Of a stretch of 44,500 nucleotides of DNA, positions 1 to 10,548 are shown piece by piece. The position numbers and the translations under genes were made by a program. Numbering within the stretch: the first letter of the stretch is position 1; each line of letters begins with the position of its first letter. Origin of the DNA: Neolewinella agarilytica (GTDB lineage Bacteria; Bacteroidota; Bacteroidia; Chitinophagales; Saprospiraceae); the NCBI RefSeq assembly GCF_900110645.1, contig NZ_FOFB01000040.1, forward strand, positions 1-44,500, in the 5' to 3' direction. The notes beneath the pieces were generated by a model. The model was not told the origin of the DNA. It saw nothing but the letters and a program-made list of their open reading frames with translations, and did no database searches.

Positions 1-2
1 AA

Positions 3-1596
3 GCCGTCTTCGCCACCGTTCGTTACGGTAGTCGTAGTAGCTACTACTGCGCCGTCAACCAGCAGGTTAACAGTGACATCGTTGATACCTTCTTCGTCAG
101 CGTCTTGCTGACCGTCAGCATTCTTATCGAGCCATACGTAGTCGCCAAGGCTGGCTTCTTCATAGATACCAGCGTCAATCGTAGGATTGTTCTCGCCAGA
201 CTCCAGTACAACTGCGTCAGACTGACCAGTCGTGATGTTGGCATCACTGTCGGTAGCGTCGTCACCTTCGTCCTCTGGGCTGAACTCATTGCCATCAGGG
301 GCAACAAACTCAACAATATATGGTGTACCAGGTGTAAGCTCATCGAACTCGTAGTAGCCAGGCGCTCCTGTGTCAGGATTGTCGACCGTTACCGTAGACT
401 CAAGAACGTTACCGTCTTCGTCGAGCAGGTTAACGGTGACACCGTTGACACCTTCTTCGTCAGCATCCTGCTGACCGTCAGCGTCATTGTCAAGGAAGAC
501 AAAGTCACCCAAAGAAGCGGTCTCATAGAAACCAGCGTCAATCGTGGGGTTGTTTTCATTAGAACCAAGGACAACCGTCTGGCTCAGGCCAGTGGTACGG
601 TCAGCGTCGCTGTCCGTAGCGTCGTCACCTTCGTCCTGTGGGCTGGCAAGGAAGCCGTCGGGAGCAACAAACTCAACTACGTACTCAACACCTGGCGTAA
701 GGTCAGTGAACTCGTAGAAGCCGTCTTCGCCACCGTTCGTTACGGTAGTCGTAGTAGCTACTACTGCGCCGTCAACCAGCAGGTTAACGGTCACACCGTT
801 GATACCTTCTTCGTCAGCGTCCTGCTGACCGTCAGCATTCTTATCTAACCATACGTAGTCGCCAAGAGAAGCGGTCTCGTAGATACCGGCGTCAATCGTG
901 GGATTGTTCTCGCCAGACTCCAGTACAATTGTGCCAGATTGGCCAGTCGTGCGGTTAGCATCACTGTCAGTAGTATCGTCTCCGGCGTCAACGGGGCTGA
1001 ATGTTGTTCCATCAGGAGCGATGAACTCAACAACGTATGGTGTACCAGGCGTGAGCTCATCGAACTCGTAGTAGCCGGGCTCGCCCGTGTCAGGATTGTC
1101 GGCCGTTATCGTAGACTCAAGAACGTTACCGTCTTCGTCAAGCAGGTTAACGGTTACACCGTTGATACCTTCTTCGTCAGCATCCTGCTGACCGTCGGCG
1201 TCGTCGTCAAGGAAGACAAAGTCTCCCAGAGAAGCCGTATTTACCACACCTGCATCAAGTGTCTTATTAGAATCACCAGGGCCAAGCGTTACTTGCTGTG
1301 TCATGCCATTCATGCCAGGGTCAGCATCACTGTCCGTGGCGTCGTTGCCGCTATTAGGGTCAGTGAACGCATCGAAGCCAGAAGAGGCAAGGTCAAACTG
1401 TACACTGTAAGTACCAGGGAAGAGGTCCGTAAATTCGTACAGACCGCCATTCATCGTAGTAGTAGTTGCAATAACATTGCCGTCTTCATCTTTCAAATTG
1501 ACCGTAACACCATCTACGCCTGGCTCGTCAGCGGGGTTACCCTGCTGGCCATCACCATCTTGGTCCACAAATACAAAATCACCAAGTTCAGCACAC
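3..1596 (-). repeat. Tandem SdrD_B-like domains in alternating A-B order
   Basis: Five domains of about 120 codons follow one another, the fifth cut by the window edge; their LGDxVxxD starts lie near 1596, 1237, 877, 517 and 157. After the first, divergent copy, two types alternate: one with FVFLD and LLDEDGNVLEST, the other with YVWLDKNADGQQ and LLVDGAVVATTTT. The higher-order period is 717 bases, and sequence from position 1 onward is almost identical to that from 718. Each domain carries Asp-rich loops (DADGQQDADEEG, DDATDSDA) of the kind that bind calcium in this family. Confidence 0.9.
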
Positions 1597-4500
1597 TCAA
1601 CAACATTGACCAATACGGTTGTAGTATCAGTACAGGTAGTCATTTCAGCGTCTGCAGAAACAAGGAGTGTATACACTTGAGTAGTCGTTGCTGTTTGTTC
1701 GAGGGTTTCTCCCAATCCGATGAAGTTCTCATCTGTGGGCTCACCACGGTACCAGATGTAGTTAAGTGTAGCCGTTGGATCCGTTACGGGGGGCTCACTG
1801 GAGGAACCATCCAGTACGAAAGTAGACCCTGCGCAATACAGTTCTTCAGCTACTTCAGCACCAGCTGTTGGGTTTTGATCGACATCAATGTCTACACTAA
1901 TGTCACTAGAAGCACTACAGAGTCCCGTAGCATCACGAACTGTAAGGCGGAAAACTGTATTGAAAAGTGGCTGAACGTCAATTGTTTCTGAATTATTACT
2001 TCCTTTAATGGCAGTAGGGTCTCCAGAAATAACCGTCCATGCGAAACTGTTTCCGATAGAGTTTGTACCATCAAGGACAATCGTACCACCTTGGCAAATT
2101 GTCATATCCTCACCGGCATCGGCGGTGATTGGCTCACGAATTTCTATGGAAGTCGGCGTTGTGGATGTACATCCTTCAGCGGTAGTTACCGTGAGAATAA
2201 CAGAGAAGGTTCCTTGTCCAGAGTAAGATACCTGAACGTTGGCTCCCGTTGCGGTCGCAGGTGTAGCAGGACCATCAAATGCCCACGCATAGGTAGCTCC
2301 CTGAGTAAGTGATTCTACCGCGAAAGAAATATCTTCATTAGCACAACCAGCTGCTGGTGCACTAATCGAAGAATTTACAGGTTGATTGACCAAAATAGAG
2401 CCTGTTGCTGTTCCGACACAACCATTAGCATCCGTAATAGTAACGGTGTATTCAGTGGTAGTCGTTGGAGAGAACACAGCAGTTGCAGCATTTCCGCCGC
2501 CATTACTCCAAGCAAAGGTGAAAGGTGCATCTCCTACAGCAGGAACAACCGTAAGGGAACCTTCTTCGCTGTTACAGATCACATCATCCTCAATGGTTCC
2601 CGTAGGTTCGGGCTTTACGGTAATGGTTACAGTGTTGGAGTTGTCCGCATTACAATCCGTGCCGTTACAAGTCAAGCGAGCATTGTACTGGTAAGAGCCA
2701 GGAGCAAGATTCGTTGGTACGTTGTAGCTATTACCGGTGGCGACGTTAGTCCAAGGACCAGAAGTACCTTCCCGGAAGCGAATAATCACGTCTGTACATT
2801 CCAGGCCTCCCGTTGGAGTGGCCGTAAGCAGAGCAGTTTCACCGATACAAAGTGTGTTATCAGCAATTTCGAGCGTTACTTCAGGATCCTCTACAACATT
2901 GATAGTAACAACGTTTGAGTTAAGATCGTCACATCCTTCACCACTACAGATATAGCGAGCCCGAATCTGATATGTACCCGGAACGAGATCTGCAGCAGTA
3001 GTGTAACCATCTCCTTGGCTAACGAAAGAGCCAAAAGTACCGGAAGTACCGGCACGGATAAACCAGCGAACGTCTTGGCAATCAAGACCACCACTCACCT
3101 CACTGGTGAACGAGATGGTACCGCCTTCACAGACGTTATCTCCGTTGGATGAAATGAAGATTTCAGGGTCATCAACAACGGTTACCGTCACTTGGTCTGT
3201 TGAAGAACACTCATTAGCATCAGTTACAGTTACGGTGTAAGTCGTAGTGGTAGATGGGCTTACAACCACCTCTGCACCTGCGCCAGCGCCCTGATTCCAT
3301 GTATAGGTAACCGTACCATTTCCTCCCGTTGCTACAGCAGAAAGCGTTACTGAACCTCCAATACAGATAGAGGCGTCATCGCTAGCCGTAACGGAAGGTC
3401 CGTTTTGATCAACAAGATTTACATTACCTGCGTCGATCGGACAGTCAGCAGCGCCCCAACGAACGAATACGTCGTAAGATCCGGCACTCAGATCAGAAAT
3501 TGTGTACGAACCAATATTATCACCAGAGCTGAAGGGATAAGTAGCACCTCCGTCAATACTGAAAGCGATACTTGTATAGTCAGGATTGTCAACGAAAGAA
3601 ATAGTAATTGTACCATTATCTTCTCCACAAGTTGGATTCGTAAAGTCGATTTCCGTTACTTCCGGATCATCTTGAATAGTGATGACCTGTGTATCACTGT
3701 CTTCACATCCTTCACGAGTTACCGTAAGTGATGCCGTTGCAGTAGCGTTACCATTTTGGGAAGCAGGAAGTGTGTAGGTCACTATGTGAGGTCCGGCTCC
3801 GGTAGCGGTAGCGGGTGATGCATATTGACCGAAGTTCCAAGTGTAAGCAGAACCGCTTACTGTTGCAGCGGCGGTAAAGGTTACGGATTCTTCCGTACAG
3901 ATAGTAGTAGGCGCAACGGTAATATCAGCAACTGGCTGTGGTCTTACCGTAATCCGGCCTGTAGCAGTTGTTGTACAGCCATTTGCGTCCGTTACGGTAA
4001 CGGTGTAATCCGTGGTTGCTGTAGGAGAGAATGTAGCTGATGCATTGGTGCCTCCGCCGTTACTCCAAGCAAAAGTGAACGGAGCATCACCTACTGTAGT
4101 AGTAGCGGTAAGTGTAGCTGGCTCGCCAACACATATAGCTTGGTTCGATACTGTTGCAGCCGGATCCGGCTTAACGGTAATCGTAACAGTATTAGAGTTG
4201 TCAGCATTACAATCCGTACCACTACAAGTCAAGCGAGCGTTGTACTGGTAGGTACCTGCAGCAAGATCCGTTGGTATAGCGTAGGTATTACCGGTGGCGA
4301 CATTTGTCCATGTACCAGAGGTTCCTTCACGGAAGCGAATGATAACATCATCACAATCAAGACCGCCGGAAGGCGTTGCCGTAAGGGTAGCCGTTTCACC
4401 AATACAAAGGGTATTATCGTTGATGGCCAGCGTTACTTCAGGGTCTTCAACAACCGTGATCGTAATAGTATTAGAGTTGTCATTATTACAACCTTCTCCG

Positions 4501-7500
4501 TCACAGATATAGGTAGCACGGACTTGGTAATCACCAGGAGTGAGATCCGTTGCGGTGGTATAAGTATCAGCGTTAGCAACCGTTGCATAAGAACCACCCA
4601 CCGGGCGGATCTGCCAGCGAACATCGCGGCACTCCAGGCCACCAGAAACTTCACTGTCAAAAGAAATAGCGCCACCTTCACAGATGTCAGTTCCATTGGA
4701 TGTAATCGTTACCTCCGGATCGGGAACAACGGTTACCGTTACCTGATCGGTAGAAGTACAATTGTTAGCATCCGTTGCAGTTACGGTGTAGGTCGTGGTA
4801 GTCGTTGGATTTACAACTACCTGTGCACCTGCGCCAGCGCCCTGATTCCATGTATAGGTAACCGTACCATTCCCTCCGGTTGCGGAAGCGGAAAGCGTTA
4901 CGGAACCTCCAACACAGATAGAAGCGTCGTTACTAGCAGTAACTACCGGGCCATTCTGGTCAGTCAGGTTAACATTTTCAATGTCTACCGGACAGCTTGC
5001 GTCTCCCCAGCGTACAAACAGATCATAAGCACCAGCATCCAGATCTGAAATTGTGTAGGAACCTGCATCATCTGCGGCACCGTAAGGGAAAGTTACTCCT
5101 CCATCAACACTGAAGGCAATTCCTGTACGATTAGGATTGTCAACATAGGAAATAGTAATAGTGCCATTGTCTTCACCACAAGTAGGGTTGGTAAAGGTTA
5201 CGTCGGTCACTTCAGGGTTATCCTTAATAGTGATCGTTTCGGTAGTACTGTCCTCACAACCATTATTAGTAACTGAAAGACTTGCCGTTACATTTACGTT
5301 TCCGTTCTGGGCTGCAGGGAGCGTGTAGGTAACAACATGGGGACCAGCACCGGTGGCGGTAGCTGGCGTAGCATTATCTCCAAAGTCCCAAGTGTAGAAA
5401 GTTGGTTTGGAGCCTGCATTGAAAGGAGTAGCCGTAAAGGTGACTGTTTCTCCTGAGCAAATGCTGGTGGGTACTGCCGTAATTTCTGCAACCGGCTGGG
5501 GCTTAACGTTAATAGTACCTGTAGCGGTATCTGTACAGCCGTTAGCATCGGTAACCGTTACTGTGTAAGTAGTGGTAGCAGCAGGTGTGAAAGAAGCAGA
5601 AGCATTATTCCCTCCACCATTTGACCATGCGTAAGTATAAGGAGCTTCACCACCCGTAGCAGAAGCAGTAATTGAACCCATTTCACCTGCACAAATGATG
5701 TCATTGGTAGCAGTTACATCGGGTTCAGGGTTAACCGTGAAGGTAACCGTATTTGTGTTTTGAAAATCCGTCCGACAATCACCTTGCGTTTGACGGCGGT
5801 ATTGAGTTGTGACGGTAATAGTACCGGGATCATAAGTTAAGCCCGTAGCACCGGCAACAATTGTCCAAGGGCCATAGGTTCCCGTTGTAGCGTCGAAAAC
5901 GCGCATTCTCCAACGAGTAGTCAGGCCTGATCCGGTTGGTACCTGAGTGTTTGAAATGAAAGTGTTAGCATCATCGATTTGGCCACACTCTTCGCCGCCA
6001 CCTGCAATAAGTCCTGGATCAACAAGCTGGCGCACCGTCACTGTAAACTGATCAGTATCCGTACAGTTATTAGCATCCGTAACCGTTACTCTGTAAGTAG
6101 TAGTCGTTTGGGGCTGAACCGTGACAGATTGAGTACTTCCTGCGCCATTGCTCCAAGCATAGGTGAAAGGAGCCGTTCCTCCCGAAACACTAGCTGTTAA
6201 GGTAGAATTACTACCGACACAGATATTATCTTCTCCGGTAACATTAGTTGTCGGCGGGTCGCTCACCGTAATGGTAATAACATTAGACTCACCCAGGTAG
6301 TAAGTACAACCGTCTCCAACGGGTCTTGCACAACGGATGAAACAAGTGGTTTCCGTGAGGGTGCCGGGATCGAGTGTAGTACTGTTGGAGTTCGGGATTT
6401 CAACCCAATCCCCCATATTTCCTATTTCGGGAGGAGTACAATCGCCCGTGGACTTCAACCACAGGTATTCAACGGCTCCGGTAGCACCATTTGAACTACT
6501 TGGCAGACTCACCGAAGTAAGCACGTTAGCATCGTAAGGCGAGCATCCCATTTGGTCAGCAGCGATCTCACCACCATCATCGTAGTAAGGCTTTACAAGC
6601 ACCCGAACGTCATCGGTAGAAGTACAACCATTCGCATCCGTGATCGTAACCCGGTATGTGGTAGTTACTAAAGGACCTGGATTTTTAACCTGACCGTTTC
6701 CTAAGCCTTTGTTCCAGCTGTAGGTGTAGGGGGCAAGTCCACCTGCTCCCTGAGCGGAGATTTGAATTTGCTCATAAGGGCAAATCGGGCCACAGTCATC
6801 ATCATCACCAAATTTAGGAGGCGTATTGCTATTCAACTTAGCGTTGATATCCATTTGAACACCAGCCGTTACGGATACTGAGCCCGTTGGTTGGCTCAAG
6901 ATTTCGTAGCTCAACCAGGAAGAAAGACCATAGTCCGCCGGATTCAACAGGTGTGCACCGGTTCCTACCTGAAGGTTGGTTCCCATTGGCATAAGCGAAA
7001 GCTTCATACCCGCGAGGTCACTCAGACCAGTTGCAGACCCCGTGAACTCGGTGTAGTAGTACCAGTCAGCGTTATCGCTACTGACACAAACACCGAACTT
7101 CGGGCTACCCGCAGCTGCGGTTTGTGTTCTGCCATTAAGCACGATGTCCAACTCCATACGGAGGTTGGCATTGTCCGTGTTACGAACCGTCATTTGAAGA
7201 CGGGCGGCACCATCATTGAACTCCTCGAAGGAGGATCCTCCTTCTACACTCCAGAAGTTGCCAGCAGTTGCTCCGTTGATGAGGCCACTAGCGAAGAAAA
7301 CTCTGGCGATTTGGTTATTACAACTAGCGCTGCTATTTTGAAATACCTTAGAATTTTGAACATCGCCACAATAAGCAATTACCGCAGGTGCCTCAGTTTG
7401 ACTGATAACAATATCATCAAAGTCCTTATCACAGTTAGTACCTTCCCAGTGAGCTCTTGGAATGTAAGTACCCGTTGATAGGTTACTAAAAGTATAGGAA

Positions 7501-10064
7501 CCAGCAGCGTTTACAGTAACATCCGTAAAGGAGGTGCCACCGTTGATGCTCAGGCGGAGTACATTGTAAGTACCCGTTGCTTCCGGCTGGTAATTAAAGG
7601 TAATGCTACCTTGCTCCGTTCCATCACAAGACTCGTTAGTAGAGGTGATGTTCACCACTGGGTTAGGGCGAATATGTACATCGCGAACGTTGGTCTGCTG
7701 CGTGAAAGATGTTTCACAATCACACTTGGCACGACGACGGAACCAGCGAGAGCCAACTCCGAAGGCCCCTGGATTGTAGTTCTGACTGGTTGCACCGGCA
7801 ATGTTCGTCCAGCTGCCACCAGCTTCCGGCTTAATCTGCCACTGGTATTGCGGAGTTCCACTGCTGCAGGTAGCGGCAGTAGCGACAAAAGTAGGTGGGT
7901 CTGCTGTTTCTCCCTCGTCAACACAAGTTACAAAGTGACCGGTAGTAATTGATCCAGGACTGGTTAAAGAACAACAGTAGATCTTACCGTAATCGAATTT
8001 ACCGTTACAGTAAAGACCTTCATTACTTACAGAGTTACAAGGAGTGTTCGTTGCTGTCGCAGTAGTAGATGTCTGATAAATATCGTCACCTGCTTTGATG
8101 TAGTCAATTTTTACGTTCCGGTCACAGCCATTGTTACCATCGTTCACGAAATGAATCTCGACATCGTCACCTGAGGTAAAGTCATTATACGTAAAGGTCT
8201 GGTAAGAAGTACTCAGGATGTAAGTAGCCACGGTAACACCGTTTAACCGAAGTTGAATCTGCTCATGACCACAGCTACCATCTGCGCGGATAGCCAGAAT
8301 ACAATCACCGTTGTCTTTAGGACATTCAACGTCAGCATAAGCTAAACCGGCAAGTGTGTAAGATTGGCCGTTCACTGGCTGAAGACCGCCATTTGAAACA
8401 TTTCGGGTATCTACCTCGACCGTAATGACACTAGCACCACCGGGTACATTAGGTACCGGAAGCTCCAGGATATCAATACAACAAGGACCTCCGGCGGGGC
8501 CGAACGTCCAGGTATTAGTAGCGAGTTGCACACCATTAACTTTAGCATTTATTGTTACGTAACGACCATCGAGGGTGATCTCGGAGAAAGGAATTTTGAG
8601 GGTCACATCTCTGGTGAGATCGGAAGTAGGAATTGGAATATCCAGTTCCGCAATGCTATTGTAGCCCGTAAGTGCCGTGAAGATGCCCGAACCAGCCTTC
8701 TCTACCGTAACGTTCCGAAAAGCAAAAGATGCTAAAGATTGGAAGCCGGAGTTATTGCGGCTGTTATTCGTACACTGTCCGGTTGCCGCCGTGTGGGTTA
8801 CCGAGCTGACACTCGTTGGAATAAGACCACGGTAGATGTGGAAGCTGCTGTTACCAACGTTTTGCACGTTGGCCTTAGAGACCAGGTAGTTTTGACCGTT
8901 GCTGGCCGTAACGTAAGTATCCTGGCCCGGGTTAGCACCTTTATATACCACCTCAACGACTACCTGATAGACATTGCCACTGGAAGGAATATTGGTAATG
9001 GCCTGCGGGCTGGCACTACAGTCTACGTCACTGGCGTAAGAATCAACCGTTTTGCCATCACCACAATCAGCGATGAAGCTGGCGGGAGGAGTACCTCCGT
9101 TGATAACGGTTCCTTTGTCCTGAAAACAAACCAGATCAACCCAGCCGTTATCGTTCGTATGACTATCGCGGTAGAAGAAAACTTCAACCGAAGAAGTTCC
9201 CGCCGGTGTGAAGCCGTCGAACTGGTAAAGGTTATATCCAGAGTTACGAGCAACGTGTTGCGTTGTCTCGCTGATCTGAGAGCCATCTGCTCTTCTGAAC
9301 TTTACACCCGCATAGTAAGTACCGGCAGAAGAGTGATTTTTCGCATAAGCTGAAAAACAAAATTCCCGGTGAGACCCGATGCTGAATGTTTGAGAAGCAT
9401 AAGAGCCAGGAACATCAAGTTTCATAGCTCTGGAGCCATTGTAAATATATTCTCCCGCCGTGCCATAAGTAACAACGTAAGCTCCGCTGTTGGTCCACCA
9501 TCCAGTCGAACCAGATTCAAAACCCCGGTTACTCAATTTATTATTAGAACATCCTGAAGACTTCAGCTCTTCAGCATCCTCATAAGGCGTACCAGAATAA
9601 TTAAGATCATTATCCTCACCTGTTACCGGAAGATTATCTTTTGAAAACATCAGCGCATTCGGGAACACCTCAACATCTCCCTCCCGGAGCGTTGCTCCTC
9701 CCGGAACTGAAATTTTCACATTCTCATATATAGCATTATCGGGGGTTCTTAATTTAGCATATCCCTCGCTATCAATAGCTAATCGTTCAGACACTGAACG
9801 CCCGTTAACGGTAGCCGAAAACTCTATAAATGAACCCCTTGAACCATTAGATTCAAAGGAAATATAGCCATCTCTGAGGCCCGGAGCACTCTCCGGCATT
9901 ACAGTATATTCAAATACAGTAAGCTTTACCTCCTGAGCCTGCACTTGCTCCAGTAATTCTTCAGAAATATTTTCCTGCGCAGATAGAGAAAAGGTAGAAA
10001 GTAGCGTTACTACAAACACCAAAAGCAGGCCATAGGCCTGCCGCTGAAGTACAAGATGCTTCAT
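3..10064 (-). CDS. Giant SprB-like repeat adhesin, N-terminal 3354 codons (C-terminus outside window)
   Basis: A single open frame runs from an ATG at 10064 to the left edge with no stop. The first 33 or so residues are a signal peptide (hydrophobic LLLVFVVTLLSTFSLSAQ), so the protein is exported. About residues 165-300 look like a jelly-roll carbohydrate-binding module (NRGFESG...GWW start). About 545-660 resemble a CBM60-like xylan-binding module (LSTSYQTFTY and DGNNGCDRNVKIDYI motifs). The middle is made of SprB/PKD-type repeats with the recurring motif YTVTVTDANGC. The last part holds SdrD_B-like domains (LGDYVWLDKNADGQQDADEEG). I infer a cell-surface adhesin, possibly a gliding or polysaccharide-binding protein, exported by the type IX system whose gldLMN genes lie 18 kb away. 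The sorting domain expected at the C-terminus cannot be seen. The family assignment is firm at the level of repeat type; ligand and role are not known. Confidence 0.93.
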   Translation of the reverse strand, partial: MKHLVLQRQAYGLLLVFVVTLLSTFSLSAQENISEELLEQVQAQEVKLTVFEYTVMPESAPGLRDGYISFESNGSRGSFIEFSATVNGRSVSERLAIDSEGYAKLRTPDNAIYENVKISVPGGATLREGDVEVFPNALMFSKDNLPVTGEDNDLNYSGTPYEDAEELKSSGCSNNKLSNRGFESGSTGWWTNSGAYVVTYGTAGEYIYNGSRAMKLDVPGSYASQTFSIGSHREFCFSAYAKNHSSAGTYYAGVKFRRADGSQISETTQHVARNSGYNLYQFDGFTPAGTSSVEVFFYRDSHTNDNGWVDLVCFQDKGTVINGGTPPASFIADCGDGKTVDSYASDVDCSASPQAITNIPSSGNVYQVVVEVVYKGANPGQDTYVTASNGQNYLVSKANVQNVGNSSFHIYRGLIPTSVSSVTHTAATGQCTNNSRNNSGFQSLASFAFRNVTVEKAGSGIFTALTGYNSIAELDIPIPTSDLTRDVTLKIPFSEITLDGRYVTINAKVNGVQLATNTWTFGPAGGPCCIDILELPVPNVPGGASVITVEVDTRNVSNGGLQPVNGQSYTLAGLAYADVECPKDNGDCILAIRADGSCGHEQIQLRLNGVTVATYILSTSYQTFTYNDFTSGDDVEIHFVNDGNNGCDRNVKIDYIKAGDDIYQTSTTATATNTPCNSVSNEGLYCNGKFDYGKIYCCSLTSPGSITTGHFVTCVDEGETADPPTFVATAATCSSGTPQYQWQIKPEAGGSWTNIAGATSQNYNPGAFGVGSRWFRRRAKCDCETSFTQQTNVRDVHIRPNPVVNITSTNESCDGTEQGSITFNYQPEATGTYNVLRLSINGGTSFTDVTVNAAGSYTFSNLSTGTYIPRAHWEGTNCDKDFDDIVISQTEAPAVIAYCGDVQNSKVFQNSSASCNNQIARVFFASGLINGATAGNFWSVEGGSSFEEFNDGAARLQMTVRNTDNANLRMELDIVLNGRTQTAAAGSPKFGVCVSSDNADWYYYTEFTGSATGLSDLAGMKLSLMPMGTNLQVGTGAHLLNPADYGLSSWLSYEILSQPTGSVSVTAGVQMDINAKLNSNTPPKFGDDDDCGPICPYEQIQISAQGAGGLAPYTYSWNKGLGNGQVKNPGPLVTTTYRVTITDANGCTSTDDVRVLVKPYYDDGGEIAADQMGCSPYDANVLTSVSLPSSSNGATGAVEYLWLKSTGDCTPPEIGNMGDWVEIPNSNSTTLDPGTLTETTCFIRCARPVGDGCTYYLGESNVITITVSDPPTTNVTGEDNICVGSNSTLTASVSGGTAPFTYAWSNGAGSTQSVTVQPQTTTTYRVTVTDANNCTDTDQFTVTVRQLVDPGLIAGGGEECGQIDDANTFISNTQVPTGSGLTTRWRMRVFDATTGTYGPWTIVAGATGLTYDPGTITVTTQYRRQTQGDCRTDFQNTNTVTFTVNPEPDVTATNDIICAGEMGSITASATGGEAPYTYAWSNGGGNNASASFTPAATTTYTVTVTDANGCTDTATGTINVKPQPVAEITAVPTSICSGETVTFTATPFNAGSKPTFYTWDFGDNATPATATGAGPHVVTYTLPAAQNGNVNVTASLSVTNNGCEDSTTETITIKDNPEVTDVTFTNPTCGEDNGTITISYVDNPNRTGIAFSVDGGVTFPYGAADDAGSYTISDLDAGAYDLFVRWGDASCPVDIENVNLTDQNGPVVTASNDASICVGGSVTLSASATGGNGTVTYTWNQGAGAGAQVVVNPTTTTTYTVTATDANNCTSTDQVTVTVVPDPEVTITSNGTDICEGGAISFDSEVSGGLECRDVRWQIRPVGGSYATVANADTYTTATDLTPGDYQVRATYICDGEGCNNDNSNTITITVVEDPEVTLAINDNTLCIGETATLTATPSGGLDCDDVIIRFREGTSGTWTNVATGNTYAIPTDLAAGTYQYNARLTCSGTDCNADNSNTVTITVKPDPAATVSNQAICVGEPATLTATTTVGDAPFTFAWSNGGGTNASATFSPTATTDYTVTVTDANGCTTTATGRITVRPQPVADITVAPTTICTEESVTFTAAATVSGSAYTWNFGQYASPATATGAGPHIVTYTLPASQNGNATATASLTVTREGCEDSDTQVITIQDDPEVTEIDFTNPTCGEDNGTITISFVDNPDYTSIAFSIDGGATYPFSSGDNIGSYTISDLSAGSYDVFVRWGAADCPIDAGNVNLVDQNGPSVTASDDASICIGGSVTLSAVATGGNGTVTYTWNQGAGAGAEVVVSPSTTTTYTVTVTDANECSSTDQVTVTVVDDPEIFISSNGDNVCEGGTISFTSEVSGGLDCQDVRWFIRAGTSGTFGSFVSQGDGYTTAADLVPGTYQIRARYICSGEGCDDLNSNVVTINVVEDPEVTLEIADNTLCIGETALLTATPTGGLECTDVIIRFREGTSGPWTNVATGNSYNVPTNLAPGSYQYNARLTCNGTDCNADNSNTVTITVKPEPTGTIEDDVICNSEEGSLTVVPAVGDAPFTFAWSNGGGNAATAVFSPTTTTEYTVTITDANGCVGTATGSILVNQPVNSSISAPAAGCANEDISFAVESLTQGATYAWAFDGPATPATATGANVQVSYSGQGTFSVILTVTTAEGCTSTTPTSIEIREPITADAGEDMTICQGGTIVLDGTNSIGNSFAWTVISGDPTAIKGSNNSETIDVQPLFNTVFRLTVRDATGLCSASSDISVDIDVDQNPTAGAEVAEELYCAGSTFVLDGSSSEPPVTDPTATLNYIWYRGEPTDENFIGLGETLEQTATTTQVYTLLVSADAEMTTCTDTTTVLVNVVECAELGDFVFVDQDGDGQQGNPADEPGVDGVTVNLKDEDGNVIATTTTMNGGLYEFTDLFPGTYSVQFDLASSGFDAFTDPNSGNDATDSDADPGMNGMTQQVTLGPGDSNKTLDAGVVNTASLGDFVFLDDDADGQQDADEEGINGVTVNLLDEDGNVLESTITADNPDTGEPGYYEFDELTPGTPYVVEFIAPDGTTFSPVDAGDDTTDSDANRTTGQSGTIVLESGENNPTIDAGIYETASLGDYVWLDKNADGQQDADEEGINGVTVNLLVDGAVVATTTTVTNGGEDGFYEFTDLTPGVEYVVEFVAPDGFLASPQDEGDDATDSDADRTTGLSQTVVLGSNENNPTIDAGFYETASLGDFVFLDNDADGQQDADEEGVNGVTVNLLDEDGNVLESTVTVDNPDTGAPGYYEFDELTPGTPYIVEFVAPDGNEFSPEDEGDDATDSDANITTGQSDAVVLESGENNPTIDAGIYEEASLGDYVWLDKNADGQQDADEEGINDVTVNLLVDGAVVATTTTVTNGGEDG
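2388..5740 (-). repeat. 1557-base internal duplication of the adhesin (two full copies and a partial third)
   Basis: Positions 2388-3944 and 3945-5501 are diverged direct repeats offset by 1557 bases (519 codons), for example CATTACAATCCGT at 2648 and 4205. A third copy starts at 5502 and loses similarity near 5740. Each unit contains several beta-sandwich modules: an ANGC SprB repeat, a PKD-like module with TWDFG or TWNFG, a module starting VTxxxFTNPTCGEDNGTITIS, and two modules with CxDVxxxxR cores. The multi-domain block was therefore duplicated as a unit. Confidence 0.85.
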
Positions 10065-10548
10065 TGTAAATAGATTGAAAGTTGTGTTGTTCTGGTAAAG
10101 ACCTATGTTGTTCATCTGTTGCGTATAGAGTAGTCTCCGGGGAAGCGAAAACTATTGCATCCGCCTGTTAATCAGGCTTTTGCATAAAAAAATGTGTTGT
10201 TCAAAAACTAAAAAAATACAGTCTCCACCGAGGTAGAAACCTGGAATATGGTCTTTTAAGCATTTGCATTGACCGAAGTCTTTGCTAAACAAAGGTACCA
10301 TATCATCTTGACAACACAAACGCTTTTTCCGTTGAAAAATCAATAGGGACTTCAAAATAAGCCCGTTTGCGCTGCCGTAACTAGGACGTCGGGAAAGCGC
10401 CTGCGTCACCAAGAAGGGGAAAAGTTGTCAAAAAAAGTTGTCAAAGCATCCATTAATGGGCATGAACTTAGCTTACAACCTAAACAAACACCACTCAATG
10501 GCTAACAACTACCGTTCCCTAAACAAAACACATATTTTTTTTCCACCT
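10065..10548. other. Intergenic leader region of the adhesin
   Basis: This 484-base stretch separates the adhesin start from the end of the ABC exporter gene. I see no convincing gene in it. An 86-codon frame on the minus strand (10412 to 10152) overlaps the promoter and has unremarkable composition. It holds the adhesin promoter at 10290-10320 and a roughly 220-base untranslated leader. Confidence 0.6.
10290..10320 (-). promoter_or_regulatory. Bacteroidota-type promoter of the giant adhesin
   Basis: On the minus strand TTTG, 19 bases and TACCTTTG match the Bacteroidota vegetative consensus (TTTG or TTG, about 17-23 bases, TAnnTTTG). Transcription should begin near 10283, giving a leader of about 220 bases before the ATG at 10064. 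Confidence 0.55.

Noticed and set aside
105..1991. Long open frames on the plus strand (105-848 and 939-1991)
   Set aside because: They lie opposite the SdrD-like repeats of the adhesin and repeat with the same period; the minus-strand frame has clear family motifs, so these are shadows.
10152..10412. 86-codon minus-strand frame between the adhesin and the ABC exporter
   Set aside because: It contains the adhesin promoter and shows no family motif or plausible protein composition.
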